Positions 9,137-18,623 of a stretch of 64,000 nt of DNA are shown piece after piece. Under the pieces are notes generated by a model. That model did no database searches and was not told the DNA's origin. It worked only from the letters and a program-made list of their open reading frames with translations. The position numbers and the translations under genes are program-made. The stretch covers positions 3,830,001 to 3,894,000 of the forward strand of contig NZ_CP026095.1 in NCBI RefSeq assembly GCF_004006295.1. Reading direction: 5' to 3'. Every line of letters starts with the position of its first letter. Position 1 is the first letter of the stretch. The stretch comes from Peribacillus asahii (lineage in GTDB: Bacteria; Bacillota; Bacilli; Bacillales; DSM-1321).

Positions 9137-10423
9137 TTATTTATTAGATGTTTGAAATTGTTCCGCCTCTGTTGAACCAGCAAGTGCTGTTGTAGAAGAC
9201 GTTCCACCAGATACAACTTGTGCTACTTCATCAAAGTAACCAGTTCCAACTTCACGTTGGTGACGAGTTGCTGTGTAACCGTCTTTTTCACTTGCGAATT
9301 CAGCTTGTTGAAGCTCTGAGTAAGCAGCCATTCCGCGCTCTTTGTAACCTAAAGCAAGATTGAACATGCTGTGATTTAATGAGTGGAAACCAGCAAGTGT
9401 AACGAATTGGAATTTATATCCTAACTTACCAATTTCTTTTTGGTAGCTAGCAATTTCTTCATCGCTAAGTTTAGCTTTCCAGTTGAATGATGGTGAACAG
9501 TTGTAAGCAAGTAGTTTACCAGGGAATTTCTCATGAATTGCCTCGGCAAAGCGACGAGCTTCTTCAAGGTTCGGCTCAGACGTTTCACACCAGATAAGGT
9601 CAGCATATGGTGCATAAGCAAGACCACGAGCAATCGCTTGATCAAGACCAGCTTTTGTACGGTAGAATCCTTCTGGTGTACGCTCACCAGTGATAAATGG
9701 TGCATCAACTGGATCAATATTATCTGTGATTAAATCTGCAGCGTCAGCATCTGTACGTGCGATTAAGAGTGTTGGTGTACCCATTACGTCCGCAGCTAAA
9801 CGAGCAGAGACTAAGTTACGTACAGCTGTTTGAGTTGGTAGAAGAACTTTCCCACCTAAGTGACCACATTTTTTCTCAGAAGAAAGTTGATCTTCGAAGT
9901 GAACGCCTGAAGCACCTGCTTCAATCATACCTTTCATTAATTCGAATACGTTAAGTGCTCCACCGAAACCAGCTTCTGCATCGGCAACAATTGGTGCGAA
10001 CCAATCGATGTCTGTGTTTCCTTCAGAGTAAGAGATTTGGTCAGCACGTTGTAATGTTTGGTTAATACGTTTTACTACTTGTGGTACAGAGTTTGCTGGG
10101 TACAAGCTTTGGTCAGGGTACATTTGACCTGCAATGTTTGCATCCGCAGCCACTTGCCAACCACTTAAGTAGATTGCTTTTAAACCAGCTTTTACTTGTT
10201 GCATTGCTTGGTTACCTGTAAGTGCACCAAGTGCGTTAATGTAATCTTCTGTATGAAGAAGGTTCCATAATTTTTCTGAACCGCGACGAGCTAATGTATG
10301 TTCAATATCGATTGATCCTCTTAATTTGATAACATCTTCAGCAGAATAAGGACGAGTAATCCCTTTCCATCTTGCATCGTTTTCCCAGCTTTGTTGTAAT
10401 TGTTTTGCTCTTTCTTCTCTCAT
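9137..10423 (-). CDS. aceA: Isocitrate lyase
   Basis: 428 residues, full length. It cleaves isocitrate to succinate and glyoxylate. The catalytic loop KKCGHLGGK with its active-site cysteine is intact, as are the Mg-binding region [10 protein letters not shown] and the [10 protein letters not shown] segment. The ATG has AGGAGGAATTTAATC before it. It is second in aceB-aceA with a 49-base gap, so the pair forms one glyoxylate-bypass operon. Methylisocitrate lyase is excluded by length and the KKCGH loop. Confidence 0.97.
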   Translation of the reverse strand: MREERAKQLQQSWENDARWKGITRPYSAEDVIKLRGSIDIEHTLARRGSEKLWNLLHTEDYINALGALTGNQAMQQVKAGLKAIYLSGWQVAADANIAGQMYPDQSLYPANSVPQVVKRINQTLQRADQISYSEGNTDIDWFAPIVADAEAGFGGALNVFELMKGMIEAGASGVHFEDQLSSEKKCGHLGGKVLLPTQTAVRNLVSARLAADVMGTPTLLIARTDADAADLITDNIDPVDAPFITGERTPEGFYRTKAGLDQAIARGLAYAPYADLIWCETSEPNLEEARRFAEAIHEKFPGKLLAYNCSPSFNWKAKLSDEEIASYQKEIGKLGYKFQFVTLAGFHSLNHSMFNLALGYKERGMAAYSELQQAEFASEKDGYTATRHQREVGTGYFDEVAQVVSGGTSSTTALAGSTEAEQFQTSNK

Positions 10424-10472
10424 GATTAAATTCCTCCTAATTTTTATATAAAATTATGAAACTATTTAACTA

Positions 10473-12065
10473 TTATGAAAGATGTTCATATGCCGGATTC
10501 GTTAAAAAATCGGCAAAGTCATCAGCTAAACTCAATTCTTCAAACAGCTTGGCGGCTTCGATGAATCTCCCTGTTGCGAATGCTTCTTCCCCTACTTCCG
10601 CTTGAATGTTTTCTAACTCTTCTTGTTGGATCGATTTGAATAGCTCACTTGTAATGTTTCGACCATCCTCAAGAATTCCCTTTGGATGATGAATCCATTG
10701 CCATACTTGCGCTCTTGAAATTTCTGCTGTCGCGGCATCTTCCATTAAATCGTGAATAGGAACCGCTCCTCGACCGCATAACCAAGAAGCAATATATTGA
10801 ATGCCAACATTAATGTTAGTACGTAAACCGCTTTCAGTGATCGTTCCTGTTGGGACTTCCAATAAGTCCTCTGCTTTTATTTGTATATCCTCACGTTTAC
10901 GATAGATTTGGTTGGGCTTTTGAACAAGCAAGTCAAATACTTCTTTTACAATACTGACCATGCCAGGGTGAGCTACCCATGTTCCATCATACCCATCTCT
11001 CGCTTCACGCTCTTTGTCTGCACGCACTATAGCAAAAGCTTTATCGTTCTTTTCGACATCACCTTTCACTGGAATTTGTGCAGCCATTTCACCGATTGCC
11101 GGAGCATTTCGGTTGTGACACGTTTGGATTACGAGCAAGGAATATGCTCTCATATTCGGTACTGTCATCGTAACTTGTGCCCTATCCGGGAAAATACCAT
11201 GATTATAGTGACGGAATTTTTTCAAGAAGCTGAATATGTAATCCCATCGCCCACTATTCAAGCCAGCTGAATGTTCTTTCAATTCATATAGAATCTCATC
11301 CATTTCAAAAGCGGCTAAAATTGTTTCGATTAGTACAGTTGCTTTAATTGTACTTTGTGGGATTTTTAAATCATTTTGTGCATAAACGAACACATCATTC
11401 CATAGTCTCGCTTCAAGATGATTCTCCAATTTGGGAAGATAAAAGTATGGTGCTGTCCCTTTTTCCATCAATGCTTTTGCATTGTGAAAGAAATAGAGTC
11501 CAAAATCGAAAAGGCTGGCTGAAATCGGTTGGCCATTTAAAAGCACATGCTTCTCTTCTAAATGCCATCCTCTAGGTCTTACTGTTAAGACAGCTGTTTT
11601 TTCGTTTAGTTTATATAACTTTTTATCTGAATTTTTGAAGGTGATCGTTCGACGAACTGCATCTCGTAAATTGATTTGGCCTTCAATGCAATTCGACCAT
11701 GTAGGCGAATTCGCATCTTCAAAATCAGCTATAAAAAGATTAGCACCTGAGTTCAAAGCATCGATTATCATCTTCCGCTCAACTGGTCCAGTGATTTCTA
11801 CACGGCGATCTTGAAGATCTTTCGGCAGTGGATCAATCGTCCAGTTATCTTCACGGATATGTTTGGTTTCTTCTAGAAATTGAGGTACTTTACCTTGATT
11901 GATTTCTTCCTGAACTTTCATGCGTCTTTCTAAAAGTTCTTTTCTTCTTGGACCAAAATACCGTTCAATTTTTGCAATGAATTGTAGAGCTTCTGGTGTA
12001 AGAATTTCCTCAAAACCAGGTTTTATCTCCCCATTAATTTCTAGACTCTCTACTTTGGTAACCAT
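10473..12065 (-). CDS. aceB: Malate synthase A
   Basis: 530 residues, typical of the A isoform. It condenses glyoxylate with acetyl-CoA to malate. The family signature EHSAGLNSGRWDYIFSF is present near residue 270, with RPRGWHLEEKHV and the C-terminal CGRGAVPIHDLMEDAATAE region. The ATG has GAGGAAGCGAT before it. It is first in the operon, with a good sigma-A promoter at 12133-12162. B. subtilis 168 lacks this bypass, while several other Bacillaceae have it. Confidence 0.97.
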   Translation of the reverse strand: MVTKVESLEINGEIKPGFEEILTPEALQFIAKIERYFGPRRKELLERRMKVQEEINQGKVPQFLEETKHIREDNWTIDPLPKDLQDRRVEITGPVERKMIIDALNSGANLFIADFEDANSPTWSNCIEGQINLRDAVRRTITFKNSDKKLYKLNEKTAVLTVRPRGWHLEEKHVLLNGQPISASLFDFGLYFFHNAKALMEKGTAPYFYLPKLENHLEARLWNDVFVYAQNDLKIPQSTIKATVLIETILAAFEMDEILYELKEHSAGLNSGRWDYIFSFLKKFRHYNHGIFPDRAQVTMTVPNMRAYSLLVIQTCHNRNAPAIGEMAAQIPVKGDVEKNDKAFAIVRADKEREARDGYDGTWVAHPGMVSIVKEVFDLLVQKPNQIYRKREDIQIKAEDLLEVPTGTITESGLRTNINVGIQYIASWLCGRGAVPIHDLMEDAATAEISRAQVWQWIHHPKGILEDGRNITSELFKSIQQEELENIQAEVGEEAFATGRFIEAAKLFEELSLADDFADFLTNPAYEHLS

Positions 12066-12132
12066 ATCGCTTCCTCACATCCCTTCGGAGCTCCCCTCAT
12101 GTTATAATACAGTTTTTCTTTCCCTTGTTTGT

Positions 12133-12162
12133 ATTATATAACACACTTTCCGTGTTTGTCAC
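12133..12162 (-). promoter_or_regulatory. aceBA promoter with internal inverted repeat
   Basis: On the minus strand GTGACA (12162-12157), 18 bases, then TATAAT (12138-12133). The spacer contains an inverted repeat, AACAC-N7-GTGTT (12140-12156), well placed for a repressor. The regulator is unknown. The rest of 12170-12440 is very A/T-rich with two direct copies of GTATATATCC (12299 and 12404) and no supported gene. Confidence 0.55.
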
Positions 12163-12440
12163 CATTTTTTCTAAAAATTATAATAAATTATTTTTTTTGG
12201 AAGATTTATTACCTTAAAAACCCTTATATATCAATATTTTTGCAGATATTTTAGTTTCTTCCTTTTATAAATATATCGAATTTTCAAATAAATTTAAAGT
12301 ATATATCCAATTTTGTAGTTTTATGTAAAATAAAACGTGGATATAGTTTATTAAATAATTAAGCTTTGTTATGTAACACGGCTAATAATTAAGGGAGGAT
12401 GGGGTATATATCCGTACAACTAGCCAAAGAGAATATATTG

Positions 12441-12487
12441 AAAGAAAAACAGACCTGAGATGTTTACTCTCGGGTCTGTTTTTCTTT
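12441..12487. terminator. Terminator at the end of the coat cluster
   Basis: A 16-base arm, AAAAACAGACCTGAGA, pairs with TCTCGGGTCTGTTTTT with one wobble. It has A- and T-runs on both sides. It lies 18 bases past the stop of the amphi-Trp gene and closes the minus-strand coat cluster. Confidence 0.88.
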
Positions 12488-12504
12488 TGAATCATTTAAA
12501 TCTT

Positions 12505-12717
12505 TTAAACTGGCTCATCAATCCATTCAATAGAAATCGTGAGCTTATTTTCACCGAATGCTGATTTATGGCTAATCTTATACTCCATATCATCATCCGG
12601 AAAATCGATTTTTTTGCCTCTCACTGAAAAGCTATCTTCTTCTAGCTGGGCTGCTACCCTTTTTAATAATTCTGCATATTGCAAACGTCTGCCTACAAAC
12701 TCTTCTTCTAACCTCAT
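12505..12717 (-). CDS. Small amphi-Trp domain protein
   Basis: About 70 residues. Three in-frame ATGs lie within seven codons (12735, 12723, 12717). GAGGTG is best spaced for the last, giving MRLEEEF. The pattern (amphipathic helix with LLKRVAAQLEED, then FPDDDMEYKI and a C-terminal ISIEW) matches the short amphi-Trp domain found alone in many bacteria and archaea; its function is unknown. The longer frame overlaps the stop of the upstream CotS gene (TAATG), so it is the last gene of the coat operon. Confidence 0.65.
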   Translation of the reverse strand: MRLEEEFVGRRLQYAELLKRVAAQLEEDSFSVRGKKIDFPDDDMEYKISHKSAFGENKLTISIEWIDEPV

Positions 12718-12734
12718 TATCATCACCTCGTTCA

Positions 12735-13751
12735 TTAATTTATGTTCAATACTTGGCGCAAAGCAGGAAGTTTTTCCATTTCAAGTCGGTAATTTTTTAG
12801 TATTTTCTTTTCTTCGCCTTCTTTACCTTTTTTGAAAGGATTTTTTACACAACCGTAAAATTGATGAGGATACAACATATCAATATAGAGAATCTTTCTT
12901 TGCTCTTCCGTTAACGGAAAAATAGATTCATAGGAGTTCACCAAACGTTCTAATTCAGATACATCCCAAGCCCCAATTTCCTCCATGCGTTTCGTAATTA
13001 GTTTGCGTACATCTCGCAATGGAATATCATACGTTACATTATCAAGATCTAAAACGTACACTCCTTTTTCCGTTTGAAGGGCATTTCCTTTTCCATAATC
13101 TTGATGACACATATAACCATATTCCCCAATTTCATCAACCCATTCAAAATAACATGAATTTTGAAACATCTGAGTAGCCTGTTCGGCCAGCTGAATCATT
13201 TCGTCCGCCAGCTTGACATATGCTTGTTCAAAAGGGGTTGTCTTCTTTTCCGCTTCAATTTTCCATTGTTTCATTTCTTCAAGCATTTTGTTATAGTGAT
13301 GAGGCCAGACCCCCATTCGGTTGGATGTTTGACAATCGGAAGGCGGTACAAACCCTACTGTATCTTTATGAAATTGAGCTAGCCCCTGTAATCCCGCAAA
13401 AGCATGCTCCTCGACTTCTTCCATTTCCAAGTCACTTCCGTCAATCCATTCGTATAACACTAGGCCATACCCTTCGTGAACAAAAAAGAGCTCATTTTCC
13501 TTCGTTGGAATAATACCCGCAACGAGGGCGCCTTTAGCATAAAGATAGTCTTGCGCTGCAGTTGTGAATTTCACAATGGGGATGGACTTCCTAATCCGTT
13601 TTAAACAAACAGTCCCTATCGATGTCTCTGCTTTCCAAATCGTTTTAATCGGTTCGTCTTGAATAACCTCTATATCGAATACTTCAAGAGAAGGATAATG
13701 CACCGCCATCAAGTGCTTTCCTAAATTAAGATTTTTCATCGCCTCATCCAT
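12735..13751 (-). CDS. CotS-family spore coat protein (kinase-like)
   Basis: 338 residues with the aminoglycoside-phosphotransferase/CotS fold. The N-lobe ends with VLYEWIDGSDLE, and the C-lobe has the catalytic-loop motif CHQDYGKGN and the metal-binding DLDN (about 215-235). The residues expected for phosphotransfer are kept, so it may be active rather than purely structural. Its first codons overlap the preceding CotS gene by 8 bases. In B. subtilis cotI and cotS neighbour ytcABC and ytdA. Which of the two paralogues is CotS and which CotI cannot be settled by eye. Confidence 0.88.
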   Translation of the reverse strand: MDEAMKNLNLGKHLMAVHYPSLEVFDIEVIQDEPIKTIWKAETSIGTVCLKRIRKSIPIVKFTTAAQDYLYAKGALVAGIIPTKENELFFVHEGYGLVLYEWIDGSDLEMEEVEEHAFAGLQGLAQFHKDTVGFVPPSDCQTSNRMGVWPHHYNKMLEEMKQWKIEAEKKTTPFEQAYVKLADEMIQLAEQATQMFQNSCYFEWVDEIGEYGYMCHQDYGKGNALQTEKGVYVLDLDNVTYDIPLRDVRKLITKRMEEIGAWDVSELERLVNSYESIFPLTEEQRKILYIDMLYPHQFYGCVKNPFKKGKEGEEKKILKNYRLEMEKLPALRQVLNIN

Positions 13752-14790
13752 TCTGAACCACCTCGTCTAATCGTGTTAGAAAGTCTTGGACAACTTTTTC
13801 TTTACTTATTTCTGTAGCAGCCATGTCCTTGATTCGGGAAATATGCTTTTGAAGCGTCCATTTCGCTTCTCTTTTATCGTAGTATTTCGTGACTTGTCCA
13901 TAAAATAAATGCGGAAATAAAATATCTGCAGCAAGGATATGATACTGCTCTTTCGTTAATGGATGAACCTCTTGATACGCCTTCATCATCTTGATCATGC
14001 GTTCCAAATCCCAAGCTGTTTCTTTCTTCATCACCTTGTTTAAAATTTTTCTCATATCACGAATAGGGAGGTCAACTGTTAGAGAGTCCATATCATACAC
14101 ATAGAGGTTTCCATCACTGCCTATTGCAAGGTTTCCTGCAGCATAGTCTTGGTGGCATAATGATTTCGTTACCTTCGTTTCTTCCACCCATTGATCAAAT
14201 GTTGGATCGTTCAACATTGAAATGGAAGTTTGACACTGCTGTAAAAATGTATCGACATGCAGTAAAAATTGCCGATCAAACTCATTATGGTCCGTCGCCT
14301 GTAACCGCTGTTCCTTCAGTTGTACTAACCTCTCGTATCTTCTTTTCAAATCTGATTTCCACTCTGTTAATAGAAAAGAAGGAAATTTTCCTGTTGGAGA
14401 TTCAATTCCTTTAGAAGCTTGATGAAAAGCAGCCATTCCCTTTAAAATCATCAACAATTCATTTTCATACTCGTATTCTGGTGATCTTCCATGAACCGCT
14501 TCAAAAACGACAAAATATTCACCATCTACCTTTACAAACCCTTCTCCCGAATGAGCTTTGATAACACTCGGTGTGTAAATACCGTTATCTCTTAAATAAT
14601 CAATCGCATGCACCATAAATGTAATATGGTCTTCATCAAACGGAACCTTTTTTATAATCAACTCACCAATATCCGTTTCAATCGACCAGACCGCCTTCTT
14701 CCCTTTAAAAGACAATAAATAAATATTCTTTACTTCAACAGGGTAGTAAGCGATTACGCTTTTTACCACTTCTGAAAATATCGTATCCAT
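13744..14790 (-). CDS. CotS-family spore coat protein (kinase-like), paralogue
   Basis: 348 residues, same fold as its downstream neighbour. It has VFEAVHGRSPE at the hinge, catalytic loop CHQDYAAGN, and YDMDS at the metal site. AGGGAGG precedes the ATG. The two share order and motifs but are clearly diverged, an old tandem duplication. CotS-family proteins are outer-coat proteins of Bacillus spores; phosphorylation of a coat sugar or protein is an inference from the fold. It lies 12 bases after the glycosyltransferase gene, in the same operon. Confidence 0.88.
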   Translation of the reverse strand: MDTIFSEVVKSVIAYYPVEVKNIYLLSFKGKKAVWSIETDIGELIIKKVPFDEDHITFMVHAIDYLRDNGIYTPSVIKAHSGEGFVKVDGEYFVVFEAVHGRSPEYEYENELLMILKGMAAFHQASKGIESPTGKFPSFLLTEWKSDLKRRYERLVQLKEQRLQATDHNEFDRQFLLHVDTFLQQCQTSISMLNDPTFDQWVEETKVTKSLCHQDYAAGNLAIGSDGNLYVYDMDSLTVDLPIRDMRKILNKVMKKETAWDLERMIKMMKAYQEVHPLTKEQYHILAADILFPHLFYGQVTKYYDKREAKWTLQKHISRIKDMAATEISKEKVVQDFLTRLDEVVQNG

Positions 14791-14802
14791 CCAAATACCT
14801 CC

Positions 14803-15978
14803 CTAAGATTTTTTCTTTTTCATAGCAGACACGTAAAGATCTTCTAAACGTTTAGCTACATGCTCAAATCCAAAGTTTGATTCCACAAACTCCCGGCCTG
14901 CCTTGGCAATAGAATGTGCTTCTTTCTCATTAGATAATAAATAGGAAATAGCATCGGCAAACGCCTCGAAATTCGCATAATCATCAATCAAAATTCCATT
15001 ATGAAGATGGTTTATAATCTCTGCGTTTCCACCGCGATTCGTCGTAATAACCGGCAACCCAGCACCCATCGCTTCATAATGAACACGAGCAAGGGGCTCC
15101 TGCCACTGAGAACTACATACAAAAAGATCCCCAACCAAAAAATGTGCAGGAATTTCACTCGGAGGCACAAAACCGGTAAAAATGACCTTATTCTCACCTA
15201 ACTCTTCAGCTAGTTGACGCAGTTTCAATCCGTAATCATCAATTCTATCATCACTAAACCATTTACTTCCTATTATGACTAAGGCTGAATTAGGATGCTT
15301 TTTAAGCACTTGTTTCATCGCCTGTAAGAGAAGGTCAGGACCTTTCACCGCACTTAAGCGACCGACGAATAAAATTACTTTCTTATCCTCTACCCCATAC
15401 TTTTGCCGCAGTTCCCTTCGTAAATTCTGTGCCTCCTCGCTCCAAATCGGTTTATATTTTTTTAAATCAATTCCCGAATAGACAGCCTTCACCTTACTTT
15501 TTGCTAATGGGAAGCGCGAGGTAATCGTTGTTCCGATATACTCGCTAATACTCATAATTTTATCCATGGCTCTAACGACCAAATTCCCCATTTCTGTGGA
15601 GATTTTTTTTTCTTTAAACATTTCATTATGCAGACTCAATACAAATCGACTCTTTGGCATGGCAGTCTTATAGATGAGAACATCACGAGGACGATTGAAT
15701 ACATGTATGACATCATAATATTCTTTATCTGCTTGTTTTTTTGATAACTCTTGTCCGATATTGAACACATAATTCTCACGCGGAACTCGAATATATTCGA
15801 CACCATTTACGATTTCTCGATTAGGAAGGTCGGGGTCTGTAATGCAGAATATCGTCAAGTCATGGTTTTGACTTAAATGAGGTGTCACTCCGTGGATAAG
15901 CACTTGAATCGCTCCCCCTCTTAATGGGGGAACAGGCAGCATTTCCGTACAAATGAATGCAATCTTAATGTCGAACAT
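14803..15978 (-). CDS. ytcC: Spore coat glycosyltransferase, GT4 family (YtcC/CotSA-like)
   Basis: About 390 residues. It has a GT4 (GT-B fold) architecture: an N-terminal acceptor domain with the glycine-rich loop PLRGGAIQ, then the nucleotide-sugar domain starting at ILFVGRLSAVKGPDLL, and a C-terminal EAMGAGLPVITTNRGG motif with the conserved glutamate. The nearest ATG (15978) touches the Shine-Dalgarno AAAGGAG with no spacing. A frame-aligned ATT at 15969 has ideal spacing and would give the usual family N-terminus KIAFICTE. A TTG at 16008 lacks a ribosome site. The gene lies between ytcB and the CotS pair. The donor is probably a UDP-sugar made by its neighbours. Confidence 0.88.
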   Translation of the reverse strand: MFDIKIAFICTEMLPVPPLRGGAIQVLIHGVTPHLSQNHDLTIFCITDPDLPNREIVNGVEYIRVPRENYVFNIGQELSKKQADKEYYDVIHVFNRPRDVLIYKTAMPKSRFVLSLHNEMFKEKKISTEMGNLVVRAMDKIMSISEYIGTTITSRFPLAKSKVKAVYSGIDLKKYKPIWSEEAQNLRRELRQKYGVEDKKVILFVGRLSAVKGPDLLLQAMKQVLKKHPNSALVIIGSKWFSDDRIDDYGLKLRQLAEELGENKVIFTGFVPPSEIPAHFLVGDLFVCSSQWQEPLARVHYEAMGAGLPVITTNRGGNAEIINHLHNGILIDDYANFEAFADAISYLLSNEKEAHSIAKAGREFVESNFGFEHVAKRLEDLYVSAMKKKKS

Positions 15979-16098
15979 CTCCTTTTTTGCAAAGTGATGA
16001 TTAACCAAAAGTAAACAGACTTCATATTAAAATATGTTGACTATTCTTTTACGTGACAGCTAATCTATGATTTTTTTAAGGCTATGCTGTCCGCTTCC

Positions 16099-17046
16099 TC
16101 ATATCCGATATACAAAATGGATATAATCTACTTCTTTAGCCAGACCCTCTTTTAGAGAAATATTTGGGTTATAGCCTAATAGCTTTTGCGCATTAGAAAT
16201 ATCAGCCCATGTATGACGCGGCTCCCCACTAACAGTTTCCGAATAGTGAAAGCTTGCTTGTTTCCCTGTTATTTGTTCGATAAGAGCAATTACTTCATTA
16301 ACAGTCGCCCGTTCTTTTCCACCAATATTAATTGTCTGGCCAATCAACCCTTCCTGGTAGGCAAGAGGAACAATGCCCTCAATACAGTCACTTATATAGG
16401 TGAAATCTCTTGATTGGTTTCCATCTCCAAAAATCGTTAATGGTTCTCCTTTAAGAATTTGAGCAATAAATCGATGGAACGCCATATCAGGACGCTGTCT
16501 TGGTCCATATACGGTAAAGAACCGGACCGTTACAACAGGAACGTTATAACTTCTCAAATACACATGACATAAATGTTCTCCTGTAAGCTTTGTAATTCCA
16601 TATGGAGAAAGAGGTGTAAGATAGGCATCTTCTGTTACTTTCCCTACTTTTTCACCATACACAGAGGATGTTGAAGCATAGATAAATTTTTTAAGAGGTA
16701 GGTCTTTCGCGGCTTCTAAAAGACGTTGGGTTACTAAAATATTGTTCGTAACATAAGGATCAAAATCTTTTCCCCAACTCGAGCGGACACCTGGCATTCC
16801 GGCTAAATGATAAATCACATCAACATCAGAAAGCATGCTTTTTAAGTCAACGGTTAATAAATCTACTTCGAGTAATTGAAATCGCGACTGTTGTAAGAGG
16901 TTTTGTACGTTTTGTTGTTTTAACTTCCTAGGCGTCGGCCCGATAAATGTATCAACTCCAATCACTTCATTCCCCGAATCCGTTAGCAGCTTTTCGCATA
17001 GATGAGAACCAATAAATCCCGCAGCACCCGTAACTAATATTTTCAT
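16099..17046 (-). CDS. ytcB: NAD-dependent sugar epimerase YtcB (UDP-glucuronate/UDP-glucose epimerase family)
   Basis: 315 residues of extended-SDR type. NAD motif GAAGFIGSHL (7-16); catalytic serine in YASTSSVYGE and the YGITK Tyr/Lys pair; VRFFTVYGPRQRPDMAF towards the substrate side. Its start overlaps the UDP-glucose dehydrogenase stop by ATGA, so the substrate is probably UDP-glucuronate made by that enzyme, yielding UDP-galacturonate. UDP-glucose 4-epimerase activity remains possible. It is part of the coat polysaccharide operon. Confidence 0.88.
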   Translation of the reverse strand: MKILVTGAAGFIGSHLCEKLLTDSGNEVIGVDTFIGPTPRKLKQQNVQNLLQQSRFQLLEVDLLTVDLKSMLSDVDVIYHLAGMPGVRSSWGKDFDPYVTNNILVTQRLLEAAKDLPLKKFIYASTSSVYGEKVGKVTEDAYLTPLSPYGITKLTGEHLCHVYLRSYNVPVVTVRFFTVYGPRQRPDMAFHRFIAQILKGEPLTIFGDGNQSRDFTYISDCIEGIVPLAYQEGLIGQTINIGGKERATVNEVIALIEQITGKQASFHYSETVSGEPRHTWADISNAQKLLGYNPNISLKEGLAKEVDYIHFVYRI

Positions 17047-18332
17047 GAGCGAGCCACTCCAATATACCTTAATCCATATTGCTCGACAGACTCTGGGTCA
17101 ATACAGTTTCTAGCATCGACTATGCAATGACCGTTCATTAATTTTTTTATTTCCATCCAATCCATCTGTTTAAATTCATCCCAGTCAGTAGCAATAATGA
17201 TACAGTCCGATCCTGTAATAGCTTGAGTGATATTCTCACATTGAACCACATTCTCTTTTTTAGCAAACGGAAGGCGAGCTTTTGGATCATACGTATGCAC
17301 CATAGGATTCATAGCGCTTAATCTTTCAATCAACTGAACAGCTGGTGAATACCTTGTATCATCTGTCTGCGGCTTAAAAGCAATTCCTAAAACAGCAATC
17401 GTCATTTCAGTAAAATCCGGAATAACCGTTAATAGTTTTTCTATATAGTAGTCCACTTGCGTGTAATTCACTGATTGAACAGCCTGTAAAATAATCGGTG
17501 TTACCCTTTTCTTTAATGCACTGTGTTCTAAAGAACGAACATCCTTTGGAAAACATGAGCCGCCATAACCAAGCCCTGATTGTAAAAAATGTGGATTAAT
17601 TCTTGGATCTAAACCAATCCCTTTTCTCACATCCTCAACATTGACATCATACTTATCACAAATTCTAGCAATCTCATTTATAAACGAGATTTTTGTAGCT
17701 AAAAAAGCATTGGACGCATACTTAATCATTTCCGCCCCGGATAATGTCGTAACAATATATGGAGCATCTATTTTTTGATAGATTTCTTTTATAATATCGA
17801 GTGACTTTTGATCATCCTTTTGTTTTCCTACTACAATCTTATCAGCATGTAACATGTCAGCAATCGCTGTACCCTCTCGTAAAAATTCAGGGTTTGAGAC
17901 AATATTAAATAATTGCGGATTCACACCTTTTTGAATCAACTTATGAAAAATCCCTTCATTTGTCCCAGGGGGTACAGTACTTTTTGTAATAATCGTTTTA
18001 TAAGAAGTGATAGAATTAGCAATCAAGTCAACAACTGAATCAACATATGTTAAATCTGTTTGACCATCTGGAGCTGAAGGAGTTCCAACAGCAATAAAAA
18101 CAACTGGATATTTTCCTATATTTTCTTTAACAGAGGTACTAAAAGTTAAGCGATTTCTATTGTTTATAATCAATTCTTTTAAACCTGGTTCAAAAATAGG
18201 TACCTCTCCTTGATTCAGCAATTGTATCTTCTCTCTATTTGTATCTACACAGCAAACAGAATGGCCACAATCGGCAAGTACAGCAGCGGATGTTAATCCG
18301 ACATAACCAGCCCCTACTACACATATTTCCAT
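17043..18332 (-). CDS. ytcA: UDP-glucose 6-dehydrogenase
   Basis: 429 residues. The N-terminal NAD domain has GAGYVGLTSAAVLA; the catalytic cysteine lies in GYGGSCFPKD (about 255-264); the C-terminal UDP-binding domain includes AFKPQTDDTRYSPA. It oxidises UDP-glucose to UDP-glucuronate. AAAGGAGAAGTAGAC precedes the ATG. It begins the minus-strand coat operon, divergent from the pyrophosphorylase gene that makes its substrate. B. subtilis has the same neighbours (ytdA, ytcA, ytcB, ytcC). Confidence 0.93.
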   Translation of the reverse strand: MEICVVGAGYVGLTSAAVLADCGHSVCCVDTNREKIQLLNQGEVPIFEPGLKELIINNRNRLTFSTSVKENIGKYPVVFIAVGTPSAPDGQTDLTYVDSVVDLIANSITSYKTIITKSTVPPGTNEGIFHKLIQKGVNPQLFNIVSNPEFLREGTAIADMLHADKIVVGKQKDDQKSLDIIKEIYQKIDAPYIVTTLSGAEMIKYASNAFLATKISFINEIARICDKYDVNVEDVRKGIGLDPRINPHFLQSGLGYGGSCFPKDVRSLEHSALKKRVTPIILQAVQSVNYTQVDYYIEKLLTVIPDFTEMTIAVLGIAFKPQTDDTRYSPAVQLIERLSAMNPMVHTYDPKARLPFAKKENVVQCENITQAITGSDCIIIATDWDEFKQMDWMEIKKLMNGHCIVDARNCIDPESVEQYGLRYIGVARS

Positions 18333-18623
18333 GTCTACTTCTCCTTTCCAATAACCTCTCTGTATATCCTATTAACTAAAGCGTTAACCTGATTATCCAT
18401 CTGTCTAAAAAGGGCTGAATTTAGACGGTCATACTAATCTCAACTAACTATGCTCGATGCTAATCAAACGATTTCCAGCTCACTAACGCTGAAATGAGCT
18501 CAAAACAACTAAAATATATGTACTGTACCAATAAGACAGGTGCCTGAATTTACTTAAGGAAGTACCAACTTACAAAAAAAGGAATAGTATATAGAAATTT
18601 CAGTCAAGAAGGTCGGTGTACTC
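18333..18623. promoter_or_regulatory. Divergent control region between ytcA and ytdA
   Basis: It holds two inverted repeats: GTCTAAA-N10-TTTAGAC (18403-18426) and AGCTCA-N12-TGAGCT (about 18478-18501). Neither has a U-tract. Late sporulation (sigma-K, GerE) control would be expected from the coat genes, but I see no convincing sigma-K consensus. No gene is supported. Confidence 0.45.

Noticed and set aside
10881..11270. 129-codon plus-strand frame inside aceB
   Set aside because: Antisense to conserved malate synthase sequence; no recognisable domain or ribosome site.
12399..12458. Small plus-strand frame starting ATGGGGTATATATCC after GGGAGG
   Set aside because: No spacing between the Shine-Dalgarno and ATG, only 19 codons, and it runs into a terminator.
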